Under the pieces are notes generated by a model that saw only the letters and a program-made list of their open reading frames with translations, had not been told where the DNA came from and made no database searches. DNA of 64,000 bases from Bryoerythrophyllum caledonicum. Its lineage: Eukaryota > Streptophyta > Bryopsida > Pottiales > Pottiaceae. Below are positions 11,898 to 22,701 of this stretch, one piece after another (the first letter of the stretch is position 1; the number at the start of each line of letters is the position of its first letter). Where the stretch lies: contig OZ020521.1 in NCBI GenBank assembly GCA_963971425.1, positions 7,271,519 through 7,335,518 on the forward strand, written 5' to 3'. The position numbers were made by a program, and so were the translations under genes.

Positions 11898-12885
11898 TTA
11901 CATGTTAAGCGAGCTGTGGATGAACCCGAGCAGCGGGCCCTTGAGGTAGATGTTCTCGGTGATGAGCAGCGCAACAAGCCCGATCATCGCCGCGCGCCCA
12001 TTCCAGCGCTCATTCTGCGCGTTGAAGGGACCGTTCTCGCGACTGTCGGGAGATTCTTTGTTGTACATGGGGATGAGCGTTGCGGCGATGACGATGGGCG
12101 CCACGAACAGGAACCAGATGAGCCCGCGCCCCTCCGTGACCTGCTCCCACACACTCTGCCCGGTGATGATCTCCGCCACAAACGCCCAGGTGATGCCCAG
12201 CATGGCCAGGCGGCTGTTGATGGTCTCAGGCGCCGGCCCGTCGAACTTCATCAGGCTCTCGGTGCTCGTGTTGCCGTCCTCCGGGCGGCGCTCATTCTCC
12301 GGGCGGTAGAACTTCTCCACCGGCGAGCCGCCGAAGATGCGCAGCGGGTCGTCCTTCTTCTCCGGCTCGCGCTTCGTCTCCGGCTGCGGACACATGGAGA
12401 GAAAGATCAGTATTCCGGGTCAAACTCCATGAAATCGTCACAGATAGACTCTGTGACATTCTCTCAGACTCCATTACATTCTTCTAGACCGAGTGACCGA
12501 GTCCATGAAATCTGTCGCGTACAGACCCCATGATACCATCACAGACTCCAGTCGAAGTCTACAATACTGTCAGACTGAATACATGAGGATACAGCACTAG
12601 CCATGACATCACGGAACCGGAACACTAGTTCTCCACCATTGGCAATGAAAATGCACTGGCCGCTGTAATGTAAGGCAAGTGAAGCAAGAATTGAAACAAT
12701 GAAGGACGAATGAAGCTCACCAGAGGCGTCTGGTCCTGCTTGGCCGACACGACCAAGCTACGGCGCTGCACCTGCGAGAGTCTCGCTCCCCGGAAGCTCT
12801 TCGCGGACGGGGATCCTGTGAGCGACGGAAGCCCAGCAGCCATGGTCTGGACGCAGCTCCTGCTCAACATGCTGGAAGTCGCCAT
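11898..12885 (-). CDS. Early light-induced protein (ELIP), thylakoid
   Basis: There are two exons on the minus strand, 12885-12721 and 12383-11898, joined in phase 0 (CCTCTG|GTGAGC donor, TGTCCGCAG acceptor). The protein has 216 residues, close to the usual ELIP length. Residues 1-45 are Ser/Ala/Arg-rich and end near RRSLVVSA, as expected for a chloroplast transit peptide. Helix 1 carries the chlorophyll-binding signature ETINSRLAMLGI. Helix 2 is LIWFLFVAPIVIAATLIPMY. Helix 3 carries NERWNGRAAMIGLVALLITE. ELIPs are three-helix relatives of light-harvesting proteins that accumulate in thylakoids under high light, cold or desiccation and protect against free chlorophyll and excess excitation. 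A TATA box and a G-box upstream fit light and stress control. The three-helix pattern separates it from two-helix SEP and one-helix OHP proteins. Confidence 0.92.
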
Positions 12886-13008
12886 CTCTGGAAAACTCGC
12901 TATTTCAACTATGAAGGAAGAATATCTCTGACAGACCGATTAGCTGGTTGCAATACTAGAATGTGTATGCAGTAGTAGTGAATGAGGAATGCCGGTGTGA
13001 GTGGAATG

Positions 13009-13016
13009 TATATATT
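13009..13016 (-). promoter_or_regulatory. Probable TATA box of the ELIP gene
   Basis: TATATATT on the plus strand (AATATATA in gene orientation) lies about 125 bp before the ELIP start codon. The spacing leaves room for a leader of roughly 90 bp. Confidence 0.6.
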
Positions 13017-13238
13017 CCAACGAACGGAGGAAAAGTGGAGGTTGAGCTGTCGACGTCGCAGGAGGAGTCGTGAAGTTGAATGCCATGTGGGAGAGTTATC
13101 GGAGGAACATGTTACTGCATCGGCTCCGTTGGATGGGTTGGGCTGTCTGGAGTCGTTCGTGAAAATGATCATGTGGAAAGGGAGGGTGACCATTGTGGAG
13201 GTGCCGGGTTTGCATTTCGGTTGTGTGCGTTTGGTTGA

Positions 13239-13244
13239 CACGTG
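13239..13244. promoter_or_regulatory. G-box (CACGTG) upstream of ELIP
   Basis: A perfect CACGTG lies in the context GACACGTGAA, about 355 bp before the ELIP start codon. In plants this palindrome binds bZIP and bHLH factors such as HY5, PIF and ABF. Control of this ELIP gene through the site is inferred from position. Confidence 0.5.
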
Positions 13245-13299
13245 AATGTAGTTGGGTCCGGTTATTTGATTTCTGGATATTACTGCTCCGGTTTGTGCA

Positions 13300-14182
13300 T
13301 TTTCTGTGGTCCACACTCCTTGCCAAGTTTACAATATTAGATTAGATCAACACTCATATGTCAAAAATAAATTTCTACGCAAGATTCTCCATCTAACAAC
13401 CAATTTCTTTCTTTCCAAACTGAGAAGGGGTTCAAGGGAGTCGCACAATCATGGTCGGTTATCGTGGAAACACTTGTCAGTAAAGCGTATTGTCCACAAC
13501 AGCCCTTCATTTGATGACACAGGTTTTGTGACCGAAGAGGATAAGCTATGTAGCCTGACGCTACATTTTTTCTCTGACATGGAGTTTGTACATGAGACGA
13601 TGTCAGTTGACAGGTAGAGAAGTCAGGCATGGTTTCATATGTTAACGGATCTTTCCCCTTTGTGTTCCATTCTTTCCATGTTCAATTCCTCTGCTAGTCC
13701 TCCTCCAGACCAACAGTTCAGATTTCCCCATCATCCTGCGCAATTTTGAAAGTAATTTTCAAATGATCAAAAATCTGGGAAGACAGTGCCGTTTAGGAGT
13801 TAATCCATGGCCCGAACTGAACGTAAAGATACTGAAATACCTCCAAATTCTGGACTGAGACCTATTATACAAACAAGGTTATTTCTCATAGCGAGAGACT
13901 CCTAATCTGAAATTGACGTCAGGAGAAATCACTCGCTTATTAACAATCTTGTACATGAAACGTAAAAGAACTATCCCACCCTGATAATACACCTACACCT
14001 CCTGGCTAACATAAACAGGATATAACTACGCGTACCATCTCCAACCTTTCTCAAGGGCTGTTTACACTTAAAATTAAGTTGTGTCTTCTCGCATAGATGC
14101 AGAAAACTGTGTTGTTGCTACCGCGTTATGTGAACACGCTTCTAGCGTAGTTGCAGCATATTATTGTTGATGTAAAATGTCT
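13300..14182. other. Intergenic, no gene seen
   Basis: No coding family was recognised. A palindromic TGACGTCA (C-box type bZIP site) occurs at 13914-13921, about 1 kb from the ELIP start. It may be coincidental. Confidence 0.45.
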
Positions 14183-14575
14183 TCAGTGGCCCGACCTAAA
14201 GCTAGTGATGAACCTCCAGATCCTGGACCCGCTTTTAGTATACCCACCGCCAGAATTATCCCCGGTTCGCAACGGCGACTCGGGCGGCGGCGCAGACGAC
14301 GACAACCGCGCCTTTTTGATGGTGGTAAAGTTGCCATCGCCATCCTCCACGATGGTGATGGACTTGTTATCGGCGCAGTCATCGGAGCTGATGATGACCG
14401 GGCGGCCGTTGCGGTCCTTGCCCATGAGGTATTCCTGGTAGGTCGCGTTGGGGTCGACGTGCACCTTATAGGAGCTGTCCTTGGACAGCACCGTCAAGTC
14501 TGTGAACACCAGGTTGTTGCCAACCTTCAGCCTCAGGGACCTCCCCGTCTTGTTAATGATCTCCGTCCAGCTCAT
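14183..14575 (-). CDS. Small plant protein of unknown function (NKTGRSLRL / DPNATYQEY type)
   Basis: This is a 130-residue reading frame starting at the ATG at 14575, 14 bp after a good acceptor (TTTCAG, exon from 14589). A 5'-UTR intron is therefore likely. The N-terminal half has INKTGRSLRLKVGNN and HVDPNATYQEYLMGKDRNGR, a pattern I associate with small uncharacterised streptophyte proteins. The C-terminal tail is Ser/Pro/Gly-rich and probably disordered. There is no signal peptide, membrane helix or catalytic motif. It lies about 150 bp downstream of the paralogue-2 gene in the same orientation. The upstream in-frame extension to 14638 would cross the acceptor and is not preferred. Function unknown. 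Confidence 0.7.
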   Translation of the reverse strand: MSWTEIINKTGRSLRLKVGNNLVFTDLTVLSKDSSYKVHVDPNATYQEYLMGKDRNGRPVIISSDDCADNKSITIVEDGDGNFTTIKKARLSSSAPPPESPLRTGDNSGGGYTKSGSRIWRFITSFRSGH

Positions 14576-14726
14576 CGCGGCCGACTGACCTGAAACATAG
14601 AAATGGGATGCATCACTAACCAACACAAAGCGTGACATCTAAATATGGGGATGTCCTCTGATTTGATACAAGAAACGAGGATGAGTGAGAAAACGTACGT
14701 TGTCAGCGGGTTCAGTGCAAAGAGCG

Positions 14727-16160
14727 TCACGAAGGTGGAGCACTGCCTGGTCTGCAAAGAGTTATCCAGCTAGATACCAAGAATATTGCGGAGAAACAGA
14801 GCAGGACTGTGATCACTGTAAACCTGTAGAGCTGCACACTGGTTCCCGGTTTCCTCCTCTCTGGCAAACCGTCGAGCGCGTGTTTCTTGAAGTTGAACCT
14901 GGCGGGTCCCACCTTCAGCTTCACATCACTGATCCGGTTCTTCAAAACCTGCACAAAAACCACGGCCAATCCGTCAGCTGAGAGCTGATTGAACGTCTTC
15001 AAAATCTAAGAAATTCGTGGCTTCGGTGCACATAAGTCTATGAAAATCTTCAGGTTGGTTCTTCAAAACCTGCACACCCATCAGAGAATGTCGGATGTCT
15101 GCAACTTCTTCACATGCAACCAGTGAAGTTGAGCGCCACACCGCTGATCAACATGATTGGAGTCCTGCGTTGGTCTCTTTCCGACCGATTATCATCTCTG
15201 TACATCAAACCCTAAAATCCTGCTGACCTCTCACTAAAACCCTACTCGGCCTCGTTACTGGAAAAGCTGGATCTAAAATTGCACCACGAATCAAGAGCCT
15301 TTTCTCATTCATTCACTTGCCCGGTGAATCAAAAAGTGCAAGAGCTACAATACAAAACAGCCCTTGAAACCCTTTGTCGAGAAAAATCACAAAACAAGCC
15401 ACTGAAAGGGCTTGAATCGCTTATTAGCCACTTCCACGAGATATTTTTGCCGAGACGCTCGAGGGGGCCGCCCCTTGCAAATGAAATGACATTAGGAAAT
15501 ATTCCACCATTGGGGTATTACCTTAGCCGTGACGATCTCGCCCGCAATCGTCGTCTCCAGCGCCCAGAAGTCCTGCAGCTTCTGCAACACGACCGCGATG
15601 GTGACCAAAGAAGTCAACAGCGACAACAGGAACGACGTCCACCAGTTCTGGCACCGCAGCACGGACGCCTGCGCCACCGCCGTGAAGATAACGCCCTGGA
15701 ACACGATGTAGTACCCAATCACCTGGTAAATCTCGTTCCGGATAGCATCCCGGAGCGCCTCCTTGTACTCCCGCCTCTTCAAACTCGTCTCCAGGCTCTT
15801 CTCCCAGTCGTCGAACGCGAGCTTCAGCTTCGGATACCGCCCACTGTAAAGCTCCTCTAGATTCGACGCCACGATATCCGCAACGTACAGCACGTCGTCG
15901 TCGTCGTCGCCCACAAACGCGCTTCCCTGCACCAGACCCGACGACCGATCGCTCCCCCCGATGTCCACGATCAACAACCCATTCGTCCCCGACCCGCGGT
16001 ACCGAGCTCCAGTGGAATCCTCCGCGCCGACGCTCGCCTCGCTACTACTGCTGGCGCTTGGGCGCAGCACGGCGTCGACGCCCACGCACCGGCAGTACCC
16101 GCACTGGTGAGCTCCGACGTTGCGTGCAAGGAGCGTCACACCGGCATGTGCATCGGCCAT
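14727..16160 (-). CDS. Plant membrane protein of unknown function, paralogue 2
   Basis: There are two exons on the minus strand, 16160-15522 (GCTAAG|GTAATA) and 14948-14727 (after GTGCAG), joined in phase 0, giving 286 residues. The core from SNLEEL to the end of exon 1 is almost identical to the gene at 9273-10511, as are most of exon 2 and the position of the intron. The N-terminal 90 residues diverge but keep MADAHA, the HQC..CRC cluster and an aspartate run. The frame stays open 58 codons upstream to 16334, so a longer product cannot be excluded. The shared MADAHA start is preferred. The same three hydrophobic segments are present. The inverted orientation relative to paralogue 1 implies a local duplication with inversion. 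Function unknown. Confidence 0.8.
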
Positions 16161-16439
16161 CAAAGCAGAGAACTGCGATGTGGTGGCAGTCAAACTGGCC
16201 GGAAAGAGGTAGGGCTCTGGAATGCAGTTCCCGACGAAGTCTTTGGGCGAGGAAGTCACCGCGGTTGCCGCCGCGTTCTGAACGTCGTCGTCTCTGGCAC
16301 AATCTCTTTCCGGGATTCCACCTCTGTTGTACATGCCTTGTTTGATTGTGACTTGAACAAATCAGACATGTACGGTGACGCTACATTCAGCTTTGTTGTC
16401 AGTGCACTTCAAACCGTCAGAATGTCACTCCGTTGATCG

Positions 16440-17291
16440 TTATCTGACTTCCCAGACTTGGAGATCTGGCACTATTCTTCCTTAAATTTTTATTTATTTA
16501 TTAGAATGTAAACATGGGAAATCATGAAGAATAAAGTATATCATTTTCAGTGATATTTTTCTATTTTTGAGTCATTGAGGACATTTCTAGCGATGCTTCC
16601 GTAGAAATCAAAATGAGAAAATTTGTCTTTCTAGGGACAAAACCTTCTTTTTCTCCCAAAAAAATAAACTCAAGGATTATGACTTTGCTATGGAGCTACA
16701 CATGGCATTTAATGCAATGAAATCATTCTATTGAAGGGGTGTTGGCTATGAGGTTAGGGTTGTTTTATACTAGATAGCTTGATAAGTGGTCAATAGATGA
16801 AGGAGATGAACCGAAGCTAGAAATTTTTGTGAAGCATTTTGAGGTTGAAGTTGTGATTGTAGGGTTGTTGTGTGCCAATGGCCTATATTGAGTGTATCGG
16901 GTTCTGTTTGCTAAAATATGGAATTCATTACAACAAAGATTTTTCTTTGTATCAATTGAAATGTTTTTGGGAATAAATGTAAAAAATCTAAAATAATTCA
17001 TAACAAATAATTCAAGAAATCTTGAAAGCATATATTCAACAATTTTTTAAGGTTGGAGGATTTGCCGGTGGATTACCCGAGACGGTTGTTGCACCTCTAG
17101 AACGCATTAACATACTCTCATGAGAAAACGACATTGAAACATGAAGTTTGAAGCCAAAACAAAAATGTGAATGTGGTTTTGAAATGTTAATTGGAAGTTT
17201 ATTTTAGAAAGTAGTAATGTTTGTTGTTCAAGAAGAATCCACTCAAGCTTGCCAAATTCAGGTGGTTTGAGATTGACGTGCTATACATACG
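16440..17291. other. Intergenic with one gene relic
   Basis: The region is AT-rich with no complete gene. The mitochondrial-carrier scrap at 17052-17123 is described separately. Confidence 0.5.
17052..17123 (+). pseudogene. Exon scrap resembling a mitochondrial carrier
   Basis: After a plausible acceptor (TTTTTTAAG) the frame reads VGGFAGGLPETVVAPLERIN and then meets TGA. This matches the start of a mitochondrial carrier repeat, where GG.AGG is followed by the P-x-[D/E]-x-x-[K/R] signature. Here the final basic residue is N and the usual Ser/Lys before the signature is replaced. No other carrier exon was found nearby, so it looks like an isolated decayed exon. Confidence 0.45.
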
Positions 17292-17664
17292 AATGATGAG
17301 GCACCTCGGCCTTGGTGTAGTGGTTTGGGTCATGGCACACCGGTGAGGTGGTTGTGAGTTCAAATCCTATTGCCGGCGTGGTGCCTACCACCATAGTCCA
17401 CCCAATTATGGTGGGGGTCCCATGACCTCGTTGTATGGGAATCCACAGAGCCCTTGGGGGAGATGACATGTCGGTTGTCTCTAAGGCAATTAATATAGGG
17501 AAGCACTTAGTGTAGAAAAGTGTTTACCCTCGAGAGGGGGGAGTAGTTCTATAACACTAGCTTATGTCCCGTGGCCATATGCTTAGTGAAGAGAATGAAC
17601 AAACACTATATTCACGCCGGTCTCCTTCGGACATCGGAGTTCTTCTTCTTCTATAAATGATGAG
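17292..17664 (+). mobile_element. tRNA-derived SINE with 9-bp target duplication
   Basis: The body at 17301-17655 is flanked by perfect AATGATGAG repeats (17292-17300 and 17656-17664). Near the 5' end are RNA polymerase III promoter boxes: an A box TGGTGTAGTGG (17313-17323) and a B box AGTTCAAATCC (17357-17367), at tRNA-like spacing. The last 130 bp, from about ACCCTCGAGAGGG to a TTCTTCTTCTTCT tail, resemble the 3' end of the LINE that ends near 21592. SINEs move using the reverse transcriptase of a LINE whose tail they share. The perfect duplication suggests a fairly young insertion. Confidence 0.85.
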
Positions 17665-18539
17665 TGTCAAGCACACAATGCAAGACGTCAATGGAGGTGG
17701 ACCAAACAAACAGAAGAGAAAGTTGCGGTTGTGTGAGATAACGTATGTCAAGCTCGTCAAGTAGCATGTGTTGTAGTCTCAAATTTATCGTTGGCACGTT
17801 GTATGGTTGATAGTGTGGTTATCAACATTTGACATGTACTTCAACAATGAACAACCATTGTGGCGCATGCCGCACATTGCAATAGGACACGTAAAGAAAA
17901 ATTGATAACCACAACAGATCGAGAGTCCTAACCAATCAAATAAACAGAAAACATATACAAAAACAAGTATATGTAGTACACCCTCAAGGAATAACCAGTA
18001 AACTTCAAGATTAGTCAAGCCTCTCGCACTCCGCAAAGGAAGAATCAACGAGTGCAAGTAGTATAAGAGAATGCGGAGCCTTTACTGATGATAAACAATC
18101 ACTTACAAGTAAAGGTAATCACTTAACACTGTCTAATTCACTCACAAAGTTTGACTTGACAAAGACGTCAAGACAAGGACGTGTCCTGCGCTATACGAAC
18201 AGACACACAACCATAACTAGATTGGAATCATCCATCGATGAATGCAATGTTAATAAATCAATGAAATCGTCTTGCGACAAGTGTCGTGTAAAGAAAGATC
18301 GATAACCACAAGAGATGGAGAGTCCTATCCAACATCAAATAAATGAAAAACATACACTAAAACAAGTATACGTAGTACAAATGTAACATACATCCATATT
18401 CCTACATACTCCAAGGTCCATTCATTACTATCAACAATAACATCATCCCAAGAAATATCCCCCACCATTCCACCCTCCCAATCCCTCGCACCCATACCAC
18501 CCCCGTCCTCCAACATACATCCTTAAAATCCCACCATAT

Positions 18540-21500
18540 ACCCCATTAATAACACCATACATCATGAACATATACAACACATAGATACTAACAATATACA
18601 AAATACTTATACAAGAGATTTATGCCAATGGCAACACAAGAACAATACATTCAACAAATGGCTTCCTCAAAGAAACGTCTTTCCACGACACGAACGCAAT
18701 ACCTCCACATACAACACCAAAAATTTAAAACAATATTATCAAAGAATCCAAAATAAATTCTACTCGAAAATCATTCAAGCCCACCACCCTCAAGAACAAC
18801 TCCAAGACCGAAGATCCGTAATTCCACCTATAATTATTCCACTTCTAAACATCAATACAACACAATGTAACCCCAAAATTGATATACTCACATTCTCGAA
18901 CACAATTAAAATAGATAACAATCAAGCACACCTATATGAAGAAAATGGCCGGCATTTATCCACTATTACCACTACTAGACTCCAATGGCTATGGAATCAA
19001 TACAACATGAAACTACAAACTCCTACAAATATTGAACCAACAACCCAATCATTGAAACCGAATTAATTTGGCTATACCAGAGATATAAATACCGTATTCC
19101 AAAAAAAATCCCCTCAAAAGTGCACAATACTCAATACCCATACCCATTCTACACTCATTAATTTGATCCTATAACATTGAACAATCATACTTTTCTTCCC
19201 CCATCACATGCTCCACCAAACTAAAAAAAATTCTACTCACCCTTTGAAAGAGATAAAATATTTGGCTCCTTGGGAAAGGCCTTTGACTACAAATGGATTG
19301 GTAATGGTATAGCTCACCCCCAGAATGAGGAGGAAATACAACAAGCATTACATTGGGGCTGCCTTGCCGCCAAACATGACCCAAACCACACATCTACACT
19401 CATCATCACACCGGACAACAACTCGTACCAAAACTTTAACCAACACTCAAGCCCATTTATAGACTTTCATATCATTGCACTATTTGAAACAGACTCAATA
19501 CCATACGAAGAACCTATTATTCCACCCGAGCTAAAAAAGTCCCGGATTGAACCATCTACTTTACAAATAATATGTGTCCACCACCAAAATCAACCCCTTG
19601 GTACTCTAGAACAACTTGTTGAACTCACCTCCATAGCAAATACTCTAAATATACACCAACTATGCACTAAAATGGCCCCACCGACACCTATACCAACCCC
19701 CATAAACCGAAGCAAAAAATGGTCAAAACTAAACTACTTCAACAATACATTAGACTACCTTGTAACACCTCCCCCCCTCCCGAACTACCAAACTCATACC
19801 TCACCAAAATTTGACCCCGCATATAGCTACTATACCGATGGCTCCTTCAAACCACCAGAACAAGTTAGCCCGAGAAATTGGCGCAGAGAAAAATCTGGCT
19901 ATGGCATATATAATCCTACCGAAGAAATTAAATTAGCCAAAAGACTCCATGGACTACAAAATATCCTTAGAGCAGAACTTGTGGCCATCCACAAAACACT
20001 ACAAATTATCACAACAAAATACAACAGCGAACCTGCACACATATTCACCGATTGTATCAATGCACTTTACCTACTAAACACCCAAATAACACACCCTACC
20101 CTCCACAATAGCCACCCCGACAAAACCATATTAATGTCAATGGTCCAAATGTTACAAATCCGAACACAAATCACAACCCTTCACAAAGTTAGAGCACATG
20201 CCAATATTGATGGAAATGGACAAGCAGATAAATTAGCAAAAGAGGGCCGAGAAAAAACACATAAAAATGCCAAAGATCCATACAAACATGCCCATGCTAC
20301 CCCATACTACTTTCAAAAAGAAGATTGGCCTTCCAAAGAAGATACCCCTTATAAAGGCCCGGTTAGATTCTTGAGCAAATATCTCAAAAAACAAGACCTC
20401 TATAACAACCTTGACACAATCTCTCAAAACTTCCCTAACATAGAAAAATGGACTAGCAACAACAACATAGACAATGAACTCTCTACAAATTTTTGGAAAA
20501 ATCCCATTATTTCCGACTCACAAATAACATGTCTCATCAAATTCTGTACTGGTTAATATATGGAAAACTCCTGAAAACAACTCTTCTTTGGAATAGAAAG
20601 ATTTCCATCCATAACATGTCCCATATGCACTTCCACGGACCCCGACACATGGCTCCATGTTTTACTTAAATGCCAAAACCACCACATACACTCCTTAATT
20701 GTCAAAAGGCATAACAAAGCGGTATGGGAAATTCGAAAACTAATGACCTCCCATAACGAATCGAGATGTTTTATTCTCATGAATGCCGGCACCTTTAACA
20801 ACAACCCACAAGAAAATACGGTCCCCCCTAGGCTACTCCCATGTACATGTGCAACTCAACGTTGTCATTGCAATGCTAGACTCAAACCGGACATACTTTG
20901 TGTTAGAGGCCTACCATACAACGATCCCACACCCGACCACATAAACCAAAACTACACCATTCAATTCATCGAATTCACATATTATGATGATAGATTTTCC
21001 CCAGAAACAATCGAATTTTTTTTAAAAAAATACCAATCCTTTATCGATGACATCATAGCACTCGGATGGAAAGTGGACCCCCTTATTGTAATCATAGCCG
21101 GCGCTTGTGCCACCGCCTTTATCCCATCTATAAGAACCCTCGAAGATACCTTTAAAATCCCCATTGATACAATTGTACACACTTTCAAAAACATTAACAC
21201 CATTACCATCCAACATGCTATGTCCATCCTACTACATAAACGCAAAATTGAAAACAACCAAGCCCTCCCCCACACACAAGACCCTCCACAGTATTACCCA
21301 TTACTTATCTTTAAAACTTAAAAAAAAACAAAAAAAAACTCCTACATTGAGAAATACACCCCCCTCCCTCCTCCCAATGTTTCCCTCTTCCTCTCCTCGT
21401 CTTGTTCCCCTTTGGTTATGGTTGGTTACTTGTGTGTTTTGGCTACTTGTTACATAGTGTCTACCCTCGAGAGGGAGAAGCAGTTCCATACTACTAATTC

Positions 21501-21592
21501 CTTGTCTGGTGGGCATGGTCTTAGTGGTGGAACAAACAGACACTTTATTCACGTCGGCCCCCCTTCGGATCCCGACGTTCTTCTTCTGCGTA
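18540..21592 (+). mobile_element. Non-LTR retrotransposon (LINE), 5'-truncated or decayed
   Basis: C-rich, A-rich sequence with LINE coding relics runs from about 18.6 kb. The recognisable part is an RNase H plus zinc-knuckle C-terminus (separate entry, 19270-21321). It is followed by a 3' tail that contains ACCCTCGAGAGGG and TTATTCACG and ends in TTCTTCTTCT at about 21590. The region 18.6-19.27 kb shows fragments of the same polyprotein in other frames (for example QAHLYEENGRHLSTITTTRL), so at least one frameshift is present. No reverse-transcriptase YxDD motif was located. The left edge is approximate. Confidence 0.7.
19270..21321 (+). pseudogene. LINE polyprotein C-terminus: RNase H and zinc-knuckle domain
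   Basis: One frame runs from 19270 to 21321 with two in-frame stops, TAA at 20554-20556 and TGA near 20571. All four RNase H acidic positions are visible: YYTDGSFKPP, ILRAELVAIHKTL, HIFTDCINALYLL and NIDGNGQADKLAKEG. Beyond the stops the frame continues with CPICTSTDPDTWLHVLLKC and KRHNKAVWEI, the C-terminal cysteine/histidine knuckle of many LINE ORF2 proteins, and then KPDILCV. The RNase H would remove RNA from the cDNA hybrid during target-primed reverse transcription. The two stops show that this copy is dead. Confidence 0.85.
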
Positions 21593-22365
21593 GTACATCC
21601 TCAAGTGCCCCCCCTAGTAGATAAAAAGACCCTCTATCCATCTAGGACCAAACAACACTAACGAGACTAAACGCCACGGTGATGTTGTTGCAACAACTAT
21701 ACACAATCAGTCGAAAATATTGCCCATCGCCGAATCAATAAGCATATGGAGAAGTAACAAAGAGAGGGTAGGCCCGGTGCAATGTGAGGTTGTGAGCCCC
21801 ATCTTTAATCGCCTTAGGCAACTTTATTGTCAATCCCTTGGTCAATCTTATCGTTGGTTATCCCTGAATCGAAACGAAGAACTCCAATTGGGTGGCAACG
21901 CAACACACAGTGACAAGTCCACGAGGAATTCAAGTCGTTTCAATGGATGAAAACATGGCTCAAAGACCTTAAACAACGAGGGCAAGTCCAATCCTTGGAT
22001 GGTAGAGTAGAAAGAAACAGCGTCAAACAAGCCATATGCCAACCACACCAGGAATGCTAGAATGTGAGCAGTGAGCAGTGAGCGGTGAAGAGTGAGTAGT
22101 AAGCAATCTATTTTTTTCAGTTGGGCACCCTATAACCACAGATTTGGGGTGATTTACAAGAAACAATTTTACATTGTGACCTATTTCTGTGGTATGAAAA
22201 AAGATCAAAATGGGAGAAAGTTGGATTAAAAAACCCCGAAATAAATTATTTGGAGGATATTTGGATGAATGTAGATAGATGGATGAATGTAGATGAATGA
22301 TTGCTCAGCTTATATTAAAAAATATATAGCAACTTCTAAAATATTAGTAAAAAAAAAAAAAAAAA

Positions 22366-22650
22366 CCAACCGAAGGACTCCTCGGTACCAAGGAGGGCCC
22401 TGAGGGCAAAACCACAAAAAACAATAAAAACAAAAAAAAACAAAAAAAAACCAGCTGAAGTGCTCCTCGGTACCGAGGAGGGCCAATGAGGGCGAAACCA
22501 AAAAAAAAACAAAAAAACAAAAAAACAAAAAAACCAGCCGAACGGCTCCTCGGTACCGAGGAGGGTCATGAGGGCGAAAGCAAAAAAAAAAAAAAAAAAA
22601 AACGGCTGAGGGGCTTCTCGGTACCGAGGAGTGCCCTGAGGGCGAAACCA
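22366..22650 (+). repeat. Four-unit array of A-rich spacers and CTCGGTACCGAG hairpins
   Basis: Four units of about 65-80 bp each contain a near-perfect palindrome CTCCTCGGTACCGAGGAG, followed by GGGCC..TGAGGGCGAAACC and then an A-rich stretch. The palindromes lie near 22380, 22466, 22548 and 22615. The first and last copies carry single changes. Related phrases (CCTTGGTACCAAAGTGCCC near 23672 and CCTTGGTACCGAAAAACCC near 24018) occur further right in the same element, so the unit is part of its basic structure. Confidence 0.8.
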
Positions 22651-22701
22651 AGGGAAACCAAAAAAAGAATACAGAATTTTATTTTTTTTAGTTATCGCCC
22701 A

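Noticed and set aside
12982-13245. 87-codon plus-strand frame upstream of ELIP
   Set aside because: It lies across the ELIP TATA box and leader and has no family resemblance or splice context.
17313-17367. A and B boxes considered as a tRNA gene
   Set aside because: No cloverleaf or acceptor stem can be formed, and the sequence continues into a LINE-like tail with target duplications, so it is a SINE.
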